From: Emiliania huxleyi CCMP1516
Lineage: Eukaryota > Haptophyta > Isochrysidales > Noelaerhabdaceae
Reading direction: 5' to 3'
Assembly: GCF_000372725.1 (NCBI RefSeq)
Contig: NW_005199878.1
Span: 1 to 64,000 of the forward strand
DNA: 64,000 nucleotides
A program made the translations under genes and the position numbers. This document shows, piece after piece, positions 53,197-63,428 of the stretch. The notes beneath the pieces are model-generated. The model searched no databases. It was not told where the DNA came from and saw only the letters and a list, made by a program, of their open reading frames with translations. Numbering within the stretch: position 1 is the first letter of the stretch; every line of letters starts with the position of its first letter.

Positions 53197-54431
53197 TCAT
53201 GTTCTCGTTACCGCGGCCGGCGGATGTCGGCCCGCGCCCCCCGTCCGGAAGATGGCCGTGAACTCTGCGTCGAGGGCGTCCGCCACGGCCTCGCGCGCCT
53301 CCGGCGTCCCCCCTCCTCCCTGGTCCGCCTCCGCCTTCGCCCTCTCCAGCAGCTCCTTCTTCCGGCAGCTCATCGCCCGCGCTAGCGCCGCCCGCTCCGC
53401 CGCAGGGCGCCGGCGCGTGTCCTCGGACTGCAGGTGCAGCGACACGGCGGCGCGCAAGCGTAGGTCGAGCGCGTGCGCCGCGCTCGCGGCGGTCGCGGCC
53501 GCCGCCTCTGCGCGGGCCTCCTCGGCCTCCTCGCCGTTTGGCGGGCCTGCGGGACGTGTCGGGGACGCGTCTTGGACGAGTCCTGCGGCCGGGTGGCGCC
53601 TCCTCGAGGGCAGGGCGGCGGGCCGGCTGGGACGGCGGCGGCGAGGAGAGGCGCGAGCCGGTCCCACGGGAAGGGCTCCGCGCCTACCCACGACTCTCGC
53701 GCGGTGAAGACGCTCCTCTCCACAGCCGCGCCTGCCAGCGAGGCGGCAAGGGCACCTGCGCCGGAGGAGGAGGCCGAGGGGAGGGAGATGGTGCTGCACT
53801 CCCACGGGTGCCTCGCCGGGTCGGGCCACTGCAGCACCTCGGCCATGTGGCTCACCGTCGCATCCGCGACCCGGGCGGACTCTTGCCTCGCCGCGTTCCG
53901 CCGCAGCGCCTCTGCAAGAGGCAGAGGCAGGCAGAGAGTGCAGCAGCCGAGCCGGCCGTCCCTGGCGAGGCGGTGATACACGCGCCGCATCGAGCGGTAG
54001 TGCATGTTGTCGTCGAGCAGAACGACGTCGAAGCTGTCGCCGCCGCTGGCGGGTGCACCGCCGCTGCTGCCCGAGCCGCCGCCGCTCTCACCGAGCTGCG
54101 CGAGGGGAGCCGGCGGCGGCCCGTCGCCGCACGCAACGCCAAAGTGGTGCCGCACCGAGCGCAGGACGCTATCGCGCGCCTGGTGCCACAGCTCCGGGCT
54201 GTAGCCCGTGTGACCGCAGGCCGCCGCCAGGTTGCCGAGCACGTCGTCGAAGCTCAGCCAGAACACCCGCACCGCCGAGACGCCGAAGGGCGCAAGCCGC
54301 GGCAGCAGCTCCTTGGCGCCGTCCCGCAGAAGCGCTGCCGACAGTGTCGACTTGCCAGCCGCAGGCAGGCCGCACATGAGCACGAGCGCGCCCGGCGGCG
54401 GCGGCGAGTCAGGCCCCTGCGAGTCACTCAT
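53197..54431 (-). CDS. PSTK: L-seryl-tRNA(Sec) kinase (PSTK)
   Basis: Phosphorylates Ser-tRNA(Sec), the step before selenocysteine formation by SepSecS. The ATG at 54431 gives MSDSQGPDSPPPPGALVLMC with P-loop GLPAAGKST, then VFWLSFDDVLG and ELWHQARDSVLRSV. VVLLDDNMHYRSMRRVYHRL follows, the PSTK hallmark L-D-D-N-x-x-Y-x-S-M-R. Further on are EALRRNAARQESARVADATV, HMAEVLQWPDPARHPWE and a helical C-terminus. An intron near 53545-53610, carrying GACACGTCC words and possibly a GC donor, leads to GPPNGEEAEEARAEAAAATA and ALARAMSCRKKELLERAKAE, ending at 53197. Its presence implies that the organism makes selenoproteins. Family assignment is strong. Confidence 0.88.
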
Positions 54432-54619
54432 GCCTCGAGCAAAAAAAATAAAACGTTCGGCGCGCACTGTGTTCGTGCGTAGCCCATCTCTACTGGAGGT
54501 GACTGCTATTTATTTTGTTATGGCGCGCACTGAAAAATCAGAAGAAAAAGCGCTGGAAGGCTGCGCGATCGCGTATTATGATCGGTGTGAAAACAGCATA
54601 GTAGTAGGACGGCCATTGG

Positions 54620-54690
54620 AGTAGGGAATCCACCGTGCTGCGAACCTGTCGCTGTCCCTTGTCAGGAGCAGGAGAACTAGGAGAGCGCAA
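54620..54690 (+). repeat. Dispersed repeat copy, related to 2690-2760
   Basis: CCACCGTGCTGCGAACCTGT and CCCTTGTCAGGAGCAGGAGA match 2708-2755 with few changes. A (TTTC)n tail of the same kind lies about 650 bp further on at 55291-55310. Between 54432 and 55553 I see no supported gene; a plus-strand frame at 54812-55111 contains a hydrophobic stretch but no recognisable domain. Confidence 0.5.
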
Positions 54691-55553
54691 CCAGTAGGAG
54701 GCCCGCGCCTGCCCCCGTGCCGCCGGGTGCAACCTGTCCTATATACGAGAGGGGAATTCCTGGGTTAGCCCTGTCGTGTGGGTGAACCCTGCCCAGTGTG
54801 TGTGTGTGTGTGTGACGCTCATCTCGATCGTCAAGGCGTCGCTACGCGCGGTCTTCCGCGGGGGGAGCTGCGTCGACGGGTGCGGGACCGCGGCGCAGCC
54901 AGTGCCGCGGCGAGGCCTCCGGCTGTTTGCGGCGGGCGGCTTGCTGCTCGCGGCGATGGCGAAAAACTCGTCTCGCCACACGCCAAGGGCTTATGCTCTG
55001 GCGAGACGTGAGGCGCATGCGCCCAGGAGGGGAGGGGGCATGTGTAACGACACTGCTAGAGATGCCTTTCGGGGCCCAGAGACAAAACTTCTGATGCCAT
55101 GCGTGACCTAGTGTAGTGTCCCCAGCTATGGGCGTGTCCACGTTAGGAGTCGGAGTACGTGCTGCACTGGCTGGGTGGGAGGGATACTTCCGTCCTTTCC
55201 GTAACTGCTAAGCGTGCGAGCACTCAAAACCTGCGCATCCCGCGTCCCGGACACGACTTAATGACGAACAAAAGAAATTAGCCTCCTTCTGTTTTCTTTC
55301 TTTCTTTCTTTACAAGACACCGGTCCAAGGGCAGGGAGGGGCCGGGTAACCTGGGTAACCGCAACCCGGGCAAGGGGTGCGCGTCGAGACAAATGCCATG
55401 CGGATTATCTATTTTATGAAGGCGGACGCTGTAGCCCCCCCCCCCCCCAGACAGGGACGCGTCCACACTACACGGCGGTTACATTTTCCGTCAACCGTCG
55501 CCCGCCCGTCCTCACCCCCCCGTCCTCACCTTCGCGGCCGCTGCACACAACAC

Positions 55554-56833
55554 ATGCGCCTCTACTCGACGCCGCTCGCCACCACCTACCACGCCAATAC
55601 GGCATCGTGCGCGTCGCTGTGCACGCTGCTCTACGCCGCCGCCCTCCTCCTTGTCCCCTGGCCACTCGCCTACGCCGCCGGAGGCCTCTGGCTGAAGGAG
55701 GCGTCGGTGCGCGAGCGTCCGCTCGTCCGCTTCTCTCACGAGGTGCTGGTCGAGGGGTACGGGGCGGGCGTGGAGAGCCGCTTTGGCTGGTCCACCTCCT
55801 TTGAGCTCAACGACGCCCTCGCCCACCGCCTCCGCCCCTGCGAGCTGCGCGCCTGGTCGGACGACGCCGACCGCGACGGAGTGCCAGAGGAGCTGCACTT
55901 TGCGCTGTCGGTGCCGCTGGTGCCGGAGGGCGGAGGCGACCCGCTGCCGCTGCACGCGCTGTCGGTCGTCGTCGGCCTGGTGGCGCACTATGGCGACGAC
56001 GCGCACGCGCCCTTTTCTGTGCACGGCGCTGTCCTCGCCGAGGCGTGGCCCTCTCTTGGCCTCTCCCGTCCCCGGCGGCCACCCCCGCGCACGCCGCCGG
56101 TCCCCGCCGCTTGCAGGCCTCGTCGCCGCTCCCCGGCGCAAGGTGGCGCCAGACGGGCGAGCCGCCGCCTATGCGGCACCTGAGGCGGAGAGGTTGGTTG
56201 CCCGCTCACTCGCGCTCGCCCTCGGGCTCTCTCTAGGCGAGCTGCAGCTGCAGCGGTCCCTGCCGCTCGAGGCTCACACCGAGCCTCACCGCACGGCGCG
56301 CACCCTCGCCGGTGAGGGCAAGCCCAGCCCCGGGTCCCCAGCCGCCGGCTCGGACTGTAGGTGTGCGCCGACACGCCGCTGCTTGGCCACGCCCGCTCCG
56401 CCGACGGCCTCGCCCTCACCGTGGCGGAGGCGGTCGGATTGCAACGCGCTGCCTGCAACGAGACCTTGTGGCTCGCGCCGCATCCGCCGCTGTGGACGCC
56501 CGGCACGGCGGCCACATCCTTTGAGGCGTTCACACGCCCCTGCGACTCAACCCACCCACTAGAGCCTTAGCACCCTCTTCCGAACAGCCATTTCTTCAAC
56601 ACCCAGAAACGAGACCACTCCTCGTGCCCCAGGCGGAGCTTACGGTGCGCGTGCCTGCGGCGCACGTCCACTACCGTCCCTCGACCGCCGAGCTGCTCAA
56701 GCTTGCCTGGGTGCAGTTCCTCGCGCTCTTCTGGCCGCTCTACTGGCTGCTCTCGTGCCTCCTCGGCGCCTGCATTCAGCATGGCGTCGTTGCAACACGC
56801 GCGCATAGCCCGCTCAAGGCTAAGAGCATGTAA
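55554..56833 (+). CDS. TMEM231: TMEM231-like ciliary transition-zone protein
   Basis: TMEM231 is part of the MKS/B9 complex at the base of cilia and gates membrane-protein entry. From the ATG at 55554 comes MRLYSTPLATTYHANTASCA, then a first membrane helix (LLYAAALLLVPWPLAYAAGG), LWLKEASVRERPLVRFSHEV (matching animal W-L-K-x-x-x-x-x-E-Q-P-x-V-R-F), FGWSTSFELNDALAHRLRP, DADRDGVPEELHFALSVPL and, after an intron, GELQLQRSLPLEAH. The last exon, LTVRVPAAHVHYRPSTAELL with LKLAWVQFLALFWPLYWLLS, matches the family end Y-x-P-G-x-x-E-x-x-K-x-A-W-V-Q and its second helix; stop at 56831-56833. Two-helix topology and length agree with the family. It implies a flagellated stage. Confidence 0.88.
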
Positions 56834-57639
56834 GGTAAAGCTCGATCGTCCCGCGGGGTAGCTCGTTGCTCCCATTGATTGGGGGCGGCGCACGCTGCGC
56901 GCCGCGCACATTCTTGCGAATCCGGTGCCCAGTGTCGGTGTGAGACCCAGGAAGAGGAGCCTAACGTCTGTGAAAATGGTCAAGATACCTTGTACACGTA
57001 TCTCCCGGTGGATGCCGCCGTAAAGCGCGTAATCCCCGTTCTCGCCGTCAAAACCATTCCAACCGCAATATTGGAGGGTGGGGACACATGACCCAGTATA
57101 ATCTCTCGTCAGAGTGTGTGACCGATTTATTTATTGAGAGCGCCTTCGTCAGTCAGTCTTACACACCTCCAAGCATGGAGGACGGGCCCACACACACACA
57201 CACGCTGCACACGATTGGCTCGGGAGCCGACACGAGGCACACTGTCACCGGCCTTAGCACCGGGTCCGGACTGCTGGACACACAGCACGCAGCTCACAGG
57301 ACAGCTCACGAGGTGGCGCTATATAGTGGGGTTCTCAGGGAACTGACACGGGAGAAGAAGGTGGAGCACAGGGATGGGGACACAGAACTCACGAACTGAT
57401 ATCCCACCCCGCGCCGGGGGCGGTGGCGCGCGCGAGCGCCGGGGTATTTGGACCCGCAGTCTGGCAGGCGCCAGGCCACAGACCCGCCGGCAGAGCCTTG
57501 AGTGGAAAGCGGCGAGTCGTGCAAGGAACATGTGAGTCGCAATTCCCGGGGTCCTTGTGGCGGGCCACCCTGTCCAGAGGCGGAGGTGCCCTTCTGGGAT
57601 CTTGTGATTGAGTCTACGCAACGGGCCCTCGGCCACGCT

Positions 57640-58300
57640 CTCCTTTCGTGGCTGATAAGCATTCGCAGACCAGGCGATGGAGATGGTGGATTGTGTGATG
57701 TGTGTTAGGTGTATGATGTGTAGTAATCTGCTGTGGATTGTGTGATGTGTAGTAATCTGCAAGGTGGATTGTGTGGTGTGTAAAGGGTGTGGATGCTGGG
57801 TTGACGGAAATCGAGGGACGCGACCCACTTCGCCACAGACGGTCCCGCGCCTCGCCGCTAAGTTTGCGGCACGCCCCGCACCGTCCGCTGTGCCGCGTTT
57901 TTTGTCCGGAGTGAAAAGAACAACGCGCTCGTCGGTGGCGGCTTCCCTCAACCTGCGCCGCGCTCGGCGAACCTCGACAGCGCTTTCGGTGGCATGCAGC
58001 TCTTTGCGACAGAAGCCTGGAGAGCAGCTCCTCTGCTGCTCACACGCTCTGCACAGTTGACACAGCCCACTGTGCGGCTGCCACAGCTGTGACAGCGATG
58101 GGCTCGCCCTCACTGGCCCTCAGTCACTTGTGCTGCGGCTTGTGTGAGCGACACTGCTCGGCGACTGCCGGCACACTGTGAGACCATGTGTGTGAGGTAA
58201 AACCACGCACCAGCGCTTGGTCACATCGGCCCCGAGGTCAGATCCATCTACTCTGGGTTGATGACAAGACTTGTCTACCGGCTGGAGCCGAGCAGGAGGG
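57640..58300 (-). repeat. LTR-like repeat, copy 2, with GTGTGATGTGTAGTAATCTGC array
   Basis: 58080-58300 is the inverse of 31660-31930. Continuing on the minus strand, an open frame (about 58110-57319) reads CQLCRACEQQRSCSPGFCRK and VVLFTPDKKRGTADGAGRAA, possibly the start of a retroelement polyprotein; no ATG opens it. At 57680-57790 the plus strand has GGATTGTGTGATGTGTAGTA repeats. AGTAATCTGCAAG also occurs at 58350 and 58410. 56834-57640 has no supported gene. Confidence 0.45.
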
Positions 58301-58511
58301 CCCGGCGCACAACCCCTTGGTCAACTCACCCTCCACACACCACACCCCGTAGTAATCTGCAAGGCAATTTTTGACCCGCACGCGTATATAGTAAATCTGC
58401 AAGAGAAAAGCTCAAAACGTAGTAAACTGCAATTTTTCCAAACTAAAAAGCAAAAATCGCGACAGTGCCGAACGCGAACGCGCCAGTAACCGCCAACACG
58501 AAACAGGCTGG

Positions 58512-59769
58512 TCAGTAAGTCCTCGCCAACGCCCCCGTTGCTCTCTCCCGCTCCCTCGCCGCCTCCTCCGCCTCGCTCATCGCGCGGTATGCGCCGTGCT
58601 CCACAAACAGGAAACGGTGCAGCGCCTCGAGGTCGCGCACGCTCGACACCGCGCCCCGCCGCAGCGCCTCGAGCGAGCGCTCCTCCTTCCGCCTGCGCGC
58701 CGCGCCGTCCTCGTCGCCCAGCCCCCGCCCCGGCACCTGTGCACGCGGGCAGCCCACTCTGAGAGAGGCGCCGCCCGCCGCCCGCCCGCCGACGAACCCC
58801 CTCGAACTGCAGTGCTCCGCCTCTCGGGCATCTCGGGTGTGATCTCGTGTGGTCTCGGGTGATCTCGCACCCCCTCGAACTCGAGCTCGGCGGGAGGCGA
58901 CCGCCGCCGCCCCGCCCGGTCGGGCAGCGAGAAGACCCACTCAAAGATGGCTCGCCTGCCCACAGCGCGTAGCTGTGAAGAGACGCCGTTCACTGCTGGA
59001 GCAGAGGCACCCACTCGAAGATGGCTCGCGTGCGCGGCAGGTGGAAGTCCGAGGTCACGACGAGCATCCGCCGCCACTGCGCGAGGTGGGGCCCATCAGC
59101 CGGACCTCGGCGATACCTCGGCACTATCTCCGCCCATCTCCCCGCCCGGAGATAGGACCTCACCTCTCGGCGATCTCTCGGGCTAGATCTCGCCTGTGCC
59201 AAGTCGGCGTGCATCAGCCGCGCGAACGCCGCGTTGCCGATCGTGTCGAGGGACCAGCTCTCTAGCAGCACCCGCTCCGGAGCGACGCCTCGCCGCACGA
59301 GGTAGCGGGCCTACGGCGAAGGCTCCGAGAGAAGCTCGGCTCGAGCGCCGCATCGCTGCTAGACTGCTTGAAGGTGGAGCGCCGAGGCGGCAGCCTCGTC
59401 GACGGCGTAGCCGCGGCTGTCGGTTGGCGCCGGCTTGTGTATTGTACCGCGCGAGAGGACGAGGTAGGAGGCCGTCTCGTGGTCGTGCCTTAGCGCCGCT
59501 TCGAGCCGCTCGGCCACCCACGGAGCGGGCTCACGCGCCGCGTCGAGGCCGCCGCCGGGCACGATGACGCAGTCAAAGTCACTGCGCGAGGCGGATGCCT
59601 CGGCGGCGCGGCGTTCGGAGAGGAGCCAATATGAGACGATCATCGACCCGGCCGCAAAGATCAAAAGCGCGGCCGGCGGTCGCAACCGGCGCCACCTGCC
59701 TCGCTTTCGGCCGCGACGCCTGCCAAAGCCGTTGTCCGGGAGAAGAGAGCCAGTCGTGTAGCCCGACAT
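58512..59769 (-). CDS. DUF218 (YdcF/ElyC/SanA-like) membrane-anchored protein
   Basis: The ATG at 59769 gives MSGYTTGSLLPDNGFGRRRG, a basic cytosolic tail, then the anchor ALLIFAAGSMIVSYWLL. The domain follows: DCVIVPGGGLDAAREPAPWV, ERLEAALRHDHETASYLVLS (R-G-T), RGYAVDEAAASALHL, VLLESWSLDTIGNAAFARLM (E-x-x-S-x-x-T-x-x-N), and MLVVTSDFHLPRTRAIFEWV (T-S-x-F-H-x-x-R). The last exons contain LEALHRFLFVEHGAYRAMSE and end at 58512. DUF218 proteins are linked to envelope or lipid-carrier homeostasis in bacteria and are widespread in algae; the substrate is unknown. The exon end GCGAGCCATCTT-GAGTGGGT is duplicated at about 58947 and 59013 around an intron. Two introns near 59085-59205 and 59305-59375 carry GATCTCGG/CTCCGAG repeats. 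Confidence 0.8.
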
Positions 59770-60485
59770 GGTCGTTGGGGATTGCGTGCCTGGCAGCGGC
59801 GCCGAGAGTTAGCCGAACCCCGAAGGCCACTTGAGGGGTTCTGCTGTGGGGTTTTCGGAAACAGAAATAGATCTAACGCAAGGCCTCAGCGGAGCTGGGA
59901 AGAGGACCGCCGCAAGCGGCGTGGCGTGGAGCGGTTGTGCATCCCTCCGGGGGCCCCTCTGCGCCGGGGAGGCGTTGTTGGAGGCTAGGACGCAAGCGTC
60001 CGTCGCCCTTTTCAAACTCGGGGCCCACTCCGCTACGCTCCGACCCGAATTTGGAGGGCCTAAAAGTTTAAGGTGTTGCTGCGCAAAAGGGGTCGGACAC
60101 AGGGCGCAGCTCATGCTAAGAGCTAGAAGAGGAGATGGAGAGAACAACCACCCTGTCCCGTTATTGCGTACACCAACACCACAAAGCTCTCTCTCCTGCT
60201 CCTCACTCACGAGGGGTCACAACTACCGAGTTCCTAGAGTCTAGCTGCCACGTTCAAAACCAGGACGGCGACAGTGATGGTGCTATCACGGGCATGATCG
60301 GGGAAAGTGGAGCGGGGGGGGTGAGCGTCAGCCAGCCAGGTACGGGATAGTAGAGCAGGTGCTTTGTGGGTGGCGGTGGGCGGCGGCGCTGGGGGGCTGG
60401 CCGAAGCGTTAGCTGAGCTCCTCCCTCAAGCTCGAGCACGCATGACGCACGTTGAGTGACAACGTCGGCGAGCTTCTGGATCAGG
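59770..60485. other. Intergenic, no gene seen
   Basis: Upstream of the DUF218 gene. Some G-rich runs and short frames occur, but nothing with recognisable coding or RNA features. A GGCGGTGGGCGGCGGCG run lies near 60372. Confidence 0.35.
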
Positions 60486-60878
60486 TTAGGTTGCCGGAGC
60501 ACCCAACTCCTCCTCTGAGTCAGACACGACAATGTCAACTGCGCCCTCCTCCTCCCATTCGTCGACTGCGCCCTCCTCCTCTCCTCCTCCAATTCGCCGA
60601 CTGCGTCCTCCTCCTCCATGGGCTCGATCCGATTCCGCAGCGCGTGTCGTCCCCAGAGGCGCTGCTGCGCGGGAGGCGGCCGCGGGCACGCTGGGCTCGA
60701 TCAGCGGCTTACCCTCAAGTTGCGCCGAAAGAGCACGGATTTGGCGGACGTTCTGGTTTCCGTAAAACGAAGCGATGTCTGGCACCAGCTGAAGGCTTGC
60801 GTCCCACATCGTCGGATTCCTGCACGGTATTCGGATTTTGCTATTTGCTCGTGTGGGGGTGTATTGCAGATTTGTCAA
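60486..60878 (-). pseudogene. Acid-tailed ORF, possible transposase C-terminal fragment
   Basis: The minus-strand frame reads WDASLQLVPDIASFYGNQNV, RQIRALSAQLEGKPLIEPSV, a basic patch (GGGGRSRRIGG), then acidic VDEWEEEGAVDIVVSDSEEE and the stop. No upstream exon is evident. A basic patch plus acidic tail after a helical domain is seen in some transposases and nuclear factors. No family is recognised, and 60880-61050 shows nothing further. Confidence 0.3.
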
Positions 60879-61052
60879 TGGTACCGCGTCTGCGACGCGG
60901 GCGCCTTGCGTGCAGAGCCCTTAGCCACCCTTTTATCTTGCGCGGTCATAACACACACACACAGAACGCTGTCACAGTCAGACAAAGACAGGCAGCACCA
61001 GCAGCGACTTAATACGTAGTACGCAAACCCGTGCTCTGCGCGCTTGCCGCGC

Positions 61053-62171
61053 TCACGCCTCGACGACGACGTCGGCAGGCGCGATCGTGATGTCGCTGCA
61101 CGCCGACCATACCTGCGCCGTCAGCTCGCAGTCCCACCGCCAGCCCAGCACGTACTCGCCGGGCGGCGTGTCGGCGGGCACGCGCACGGTGTCGAGGATG
61201 TTGACGGTGGTCGGCCAATTGCCGGCGCACGGTCCGGGGTTGCTGCCGTACTCACCGACCGCCCTCGGCGCGCGCACCTTTGGCTCGAAGCCCGCACGGC
61301 ACTTGGCGGGGAAGGCCCTCTCGTTGATGGGCAACGGGTTCATCGCCCACATCGAGCCGGCGGGGTACGTGCCTTCAGTGACGTACGTGCCGTTGATCTC
61401 CTCGACGTGGCCGTCGCTCCACCGCAGCAGCTGCGACCCCTCAAAGGCGAGGTGCCTCTGGCGGAAGCACTCCTCCGTGAGCGCTTCCCCCTTCGGGCAC
61501 AGCCGGAACGCGTACCCCCCGCCGTGGTTGGCGCGGATGAACCAGCCTGTTTGCCCGAGCCCGCCGGCCGCCCACACGACGCCGGTCGGCGCCTCGGGTA
61601 GCTTGGAGCCGAGGTCGCCCTGCTTGGCGAACTGCGTCGCGTTGTACTCGCCGCTCTGGACGCCGGCCACGGGCCCGCCGCCCGCCATGCCGCACGCGTC
61701 AAAGATGGGCGCCGTGCCCGGCGCTCTCCAAGGGTTGTAGCGCGTCCAGTCCTGCGGCGAGAGCGGGACGGCCTTGCGATTGGCCGTGCGCCACTCCGGC
61801 TTGTTGAGTGTCGCGTTGGCACACCGCTCGCACCGGCACGGCTTGCCGTCGCGCCGCCCGTCGCCGTCGGGCTTCTTGCAGCCGATGGTGGCGCCAGATG
61901 CAAACCAGAAGCAAGCCTGCCCAACGTCGCATGCCTCGGTGCCGTTGGAGCACGAGCACCCCTCCTGACACGACGGCGGACGCGTCCCACAGGTCTCGTT
62001 GGGAAGACCCCACCGTCCCGTGCCCGGAAAGTCCGGAACCGTCGGGTAGCCACCCTTCCACGGCGCCGCGAAGCGGTCGATGGCGTTCCGCGTCTGGGGC
62101 ATCACGAGCGAGCCGTGCGCCGACACGCCGGCGGCGAGGGACAGGAGGAGGGTGGACGTGATGAGAGGCAT
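61053..62171 (-). CDS. Secreted LPMO-like (lytic polysaccharide monooxygenase) protein, single exon
   Basis: LPMOs are copper enzymes that oxidatively cleave chitin, cellulose or related glycans. The ATG at 62171 gives MPLITSTLLLSLAAGVSA, a signal peptide whose cleavage would expose His1 of HGSLVMPQTRNAIDRFAAPW, the copper His-brace start. A Cys-rich insert follows (CGTRPPSCQEGCSCSNG, GCKKPDGDGRRDGKPCRCER), then YNPWRAPGTAPIFDACGMAG, GWFIRANHGGGYAFRLCPKG (candidate second His) and the end PGEYVLGWRWDCELTAQVWS with CSDITI, the usual LPMO finish. About 372 residues. Unlike its neighbours it has no intron, which may reflect recent acquisition or retroposition. An enzyme that remodels scales or feeds on prey glycans is possible. 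The AA family was not assigned. Confidence 0.75.
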   Translation of the reverse strand: MPLITSTLLLSLAAGVSAHGSLVMPQTRNAIDRFAAPWKGGYPTVPDFPGTGRWGLPNETCGTRPPSCQEGCSCSNGTEACDVGQACFWFASGATIGCKKPDGDGRRDGKPCRCERCANATLNKPEWRTANRKAVPLSPQDWTRYNPWRAPGTAPIFDACGMAGGGPVAGVQSGEYNATQFAKQGDLGSKLPEAPTGVVWAAGGLGQTGWFIRANHGGGYAFRLCPKGEALTEECFRQRHLAFEGSQLLRWSDGHVEEINGTYVTEGTYPAGSMWAMNPLPINERAFPAKCRAGFEPKVRAPRAVGEYGSNPGPCAGNWPTTVNILDTVRVPADTPPGEYVLGWRWDCELTAQVWSACSDITIAPADVVVEA

Positions 62172-62249
62172 GCGGGTCCGCACGGTGTGTCGGCTCGCCT
62201 CAGAGTCAAACTGCGTGGTTTGTTTTTTTTGCGATAGGGACGCTTCAGC

Positions 62250-62620
62250 GACCTTTGGGGGGGGGGGGGGGGGCAATTGAAAGGGGAGGGGAGGGGGGGT
62301 GGGCCTGGGGGAAAAAAAAAAATTTCTGTTTGAAAACAAATCTCCCCCCCTTTTTCATCACGGCGAAGCGCACTCTCTTGACTCTCTCTTCGCGTAGGAA
62401 AGGAGAGAGATTTTTAGCAATACCAAACAACTCTAACACTCACACGTCATTTGGGGCCTGGAGCCCTGTTCACGCGCGCGCGAGACGTGCAGACAGGGTT
62501 GCCAGGTGAGAGCGAATGGCGCGGTGTTCACGCCTCGCACAACAGAGTTTTGTAGGAAAGGGTGGGTGGGAGGAAGGGGGGTGCGGGGGGAGGGAGGGAG
62601 GGGGGGGGGGGGGGGTTGCT
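62250..62620. repeat. Poly-G/purine-rich upstream region
   Basis: G runs occur at about 62257-62273, 62280-62300 and 62576-62615, with an A run at about 62313. This is upstream of the LPMO-like gene and holds no supported gene. The G runs could form quadruplexes. Confidence 0.5.
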
Positions 62621-62768
62621 CTCAAACTTGCACGTTTGGCCTAACCTGGTACGACCCACGACCTCGCTCAGTTTGCCCGGGGCGTTTGAGTAATCTGCGG
62701 TAAGCAAGAAAAAGCCTTGAACGCTCTTGCACCAGACACACGCTCGGCGCGATTGCGTCGTTCCTACA

Positions 62769-63416
62769 TCATCCACGGGACACGGCGGCGATGAGGGTGG
62801 CTCTGCGTGGGATGTCGAGCGTACAGGAACGAGGCGAGAAGATGTGGCTCGTCTTCGAACTAGTGCTTGAGGAGTTGGAGGATCTGCACCTTGCGTGGCA
62901 TAAGGCAAAAGCGGAGGAAGAGGAGATGAACGCAGACCTGATAGGGTGTGGAGTCTGTGACACATTGGGCTCTCCCCCCCTTCTCGCCAACCCACTAAAT
63001 TCCAGCAGAGTTCTCTGCGCTTCGAAGTACTCGAGTGCAGAAAACGGCGGACCAGCTGCTTCCCCCATATGACGCTCTTGCGCCGCGCAGCGTGGGCGCG
63101 TCATCCGTGACGGATGCGGGCCGTTGTATCGCGGGGGATCGCTGGGAGCCGCTCGGCTCCCCACGCGCCGCCGAGCTGCGATGGCGCCACCGCAACGGCT
63201 GCCCCTCCTCGGCTCCCGCCCCGGGGCTGCCGAAATAGGCGCCCCGAGCCACCGTTTGCAACATCCGCGCGGAACGACGGTGGTGCCGACGCCCCCCCGA
63301 CCGGCAAACACCACCAGAAGGGAGGTGCTGCAGATTAGCAGCAAAAACAGCAAAGCACTAAGGAAACTGCGCCGCGATGTGCGGCGGGCACACCGGCCAC
63401 GGGCCAAACACATCAT
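62769..63416 (-). other. Unsupported membrane-type ORF
   Basis: The minus strand is open for 215 codons from the ATG at about 63413 and begins with a hydrophobic stretch (FLSALLFLLLICSTSLLVVF). The rest is Ser/Arg/Pro-rich without a recognisable domain. The plus strand at 62791-63072 also has a 93-residue acidic helical frame (WLVFELVLEELEDLHLAWHK). At most one is real, and neither can be confirmed. Confidence 0.2.
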
Positions 63417-63428
63417 ACCTAGGTCCCT

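Noticed and set aside
54776..55111. Plus-strand 111-codon frame with a hydrophobic stretch
   Set aside because: It starts in a GT microsatellite without a convincing ATG and matches no family.
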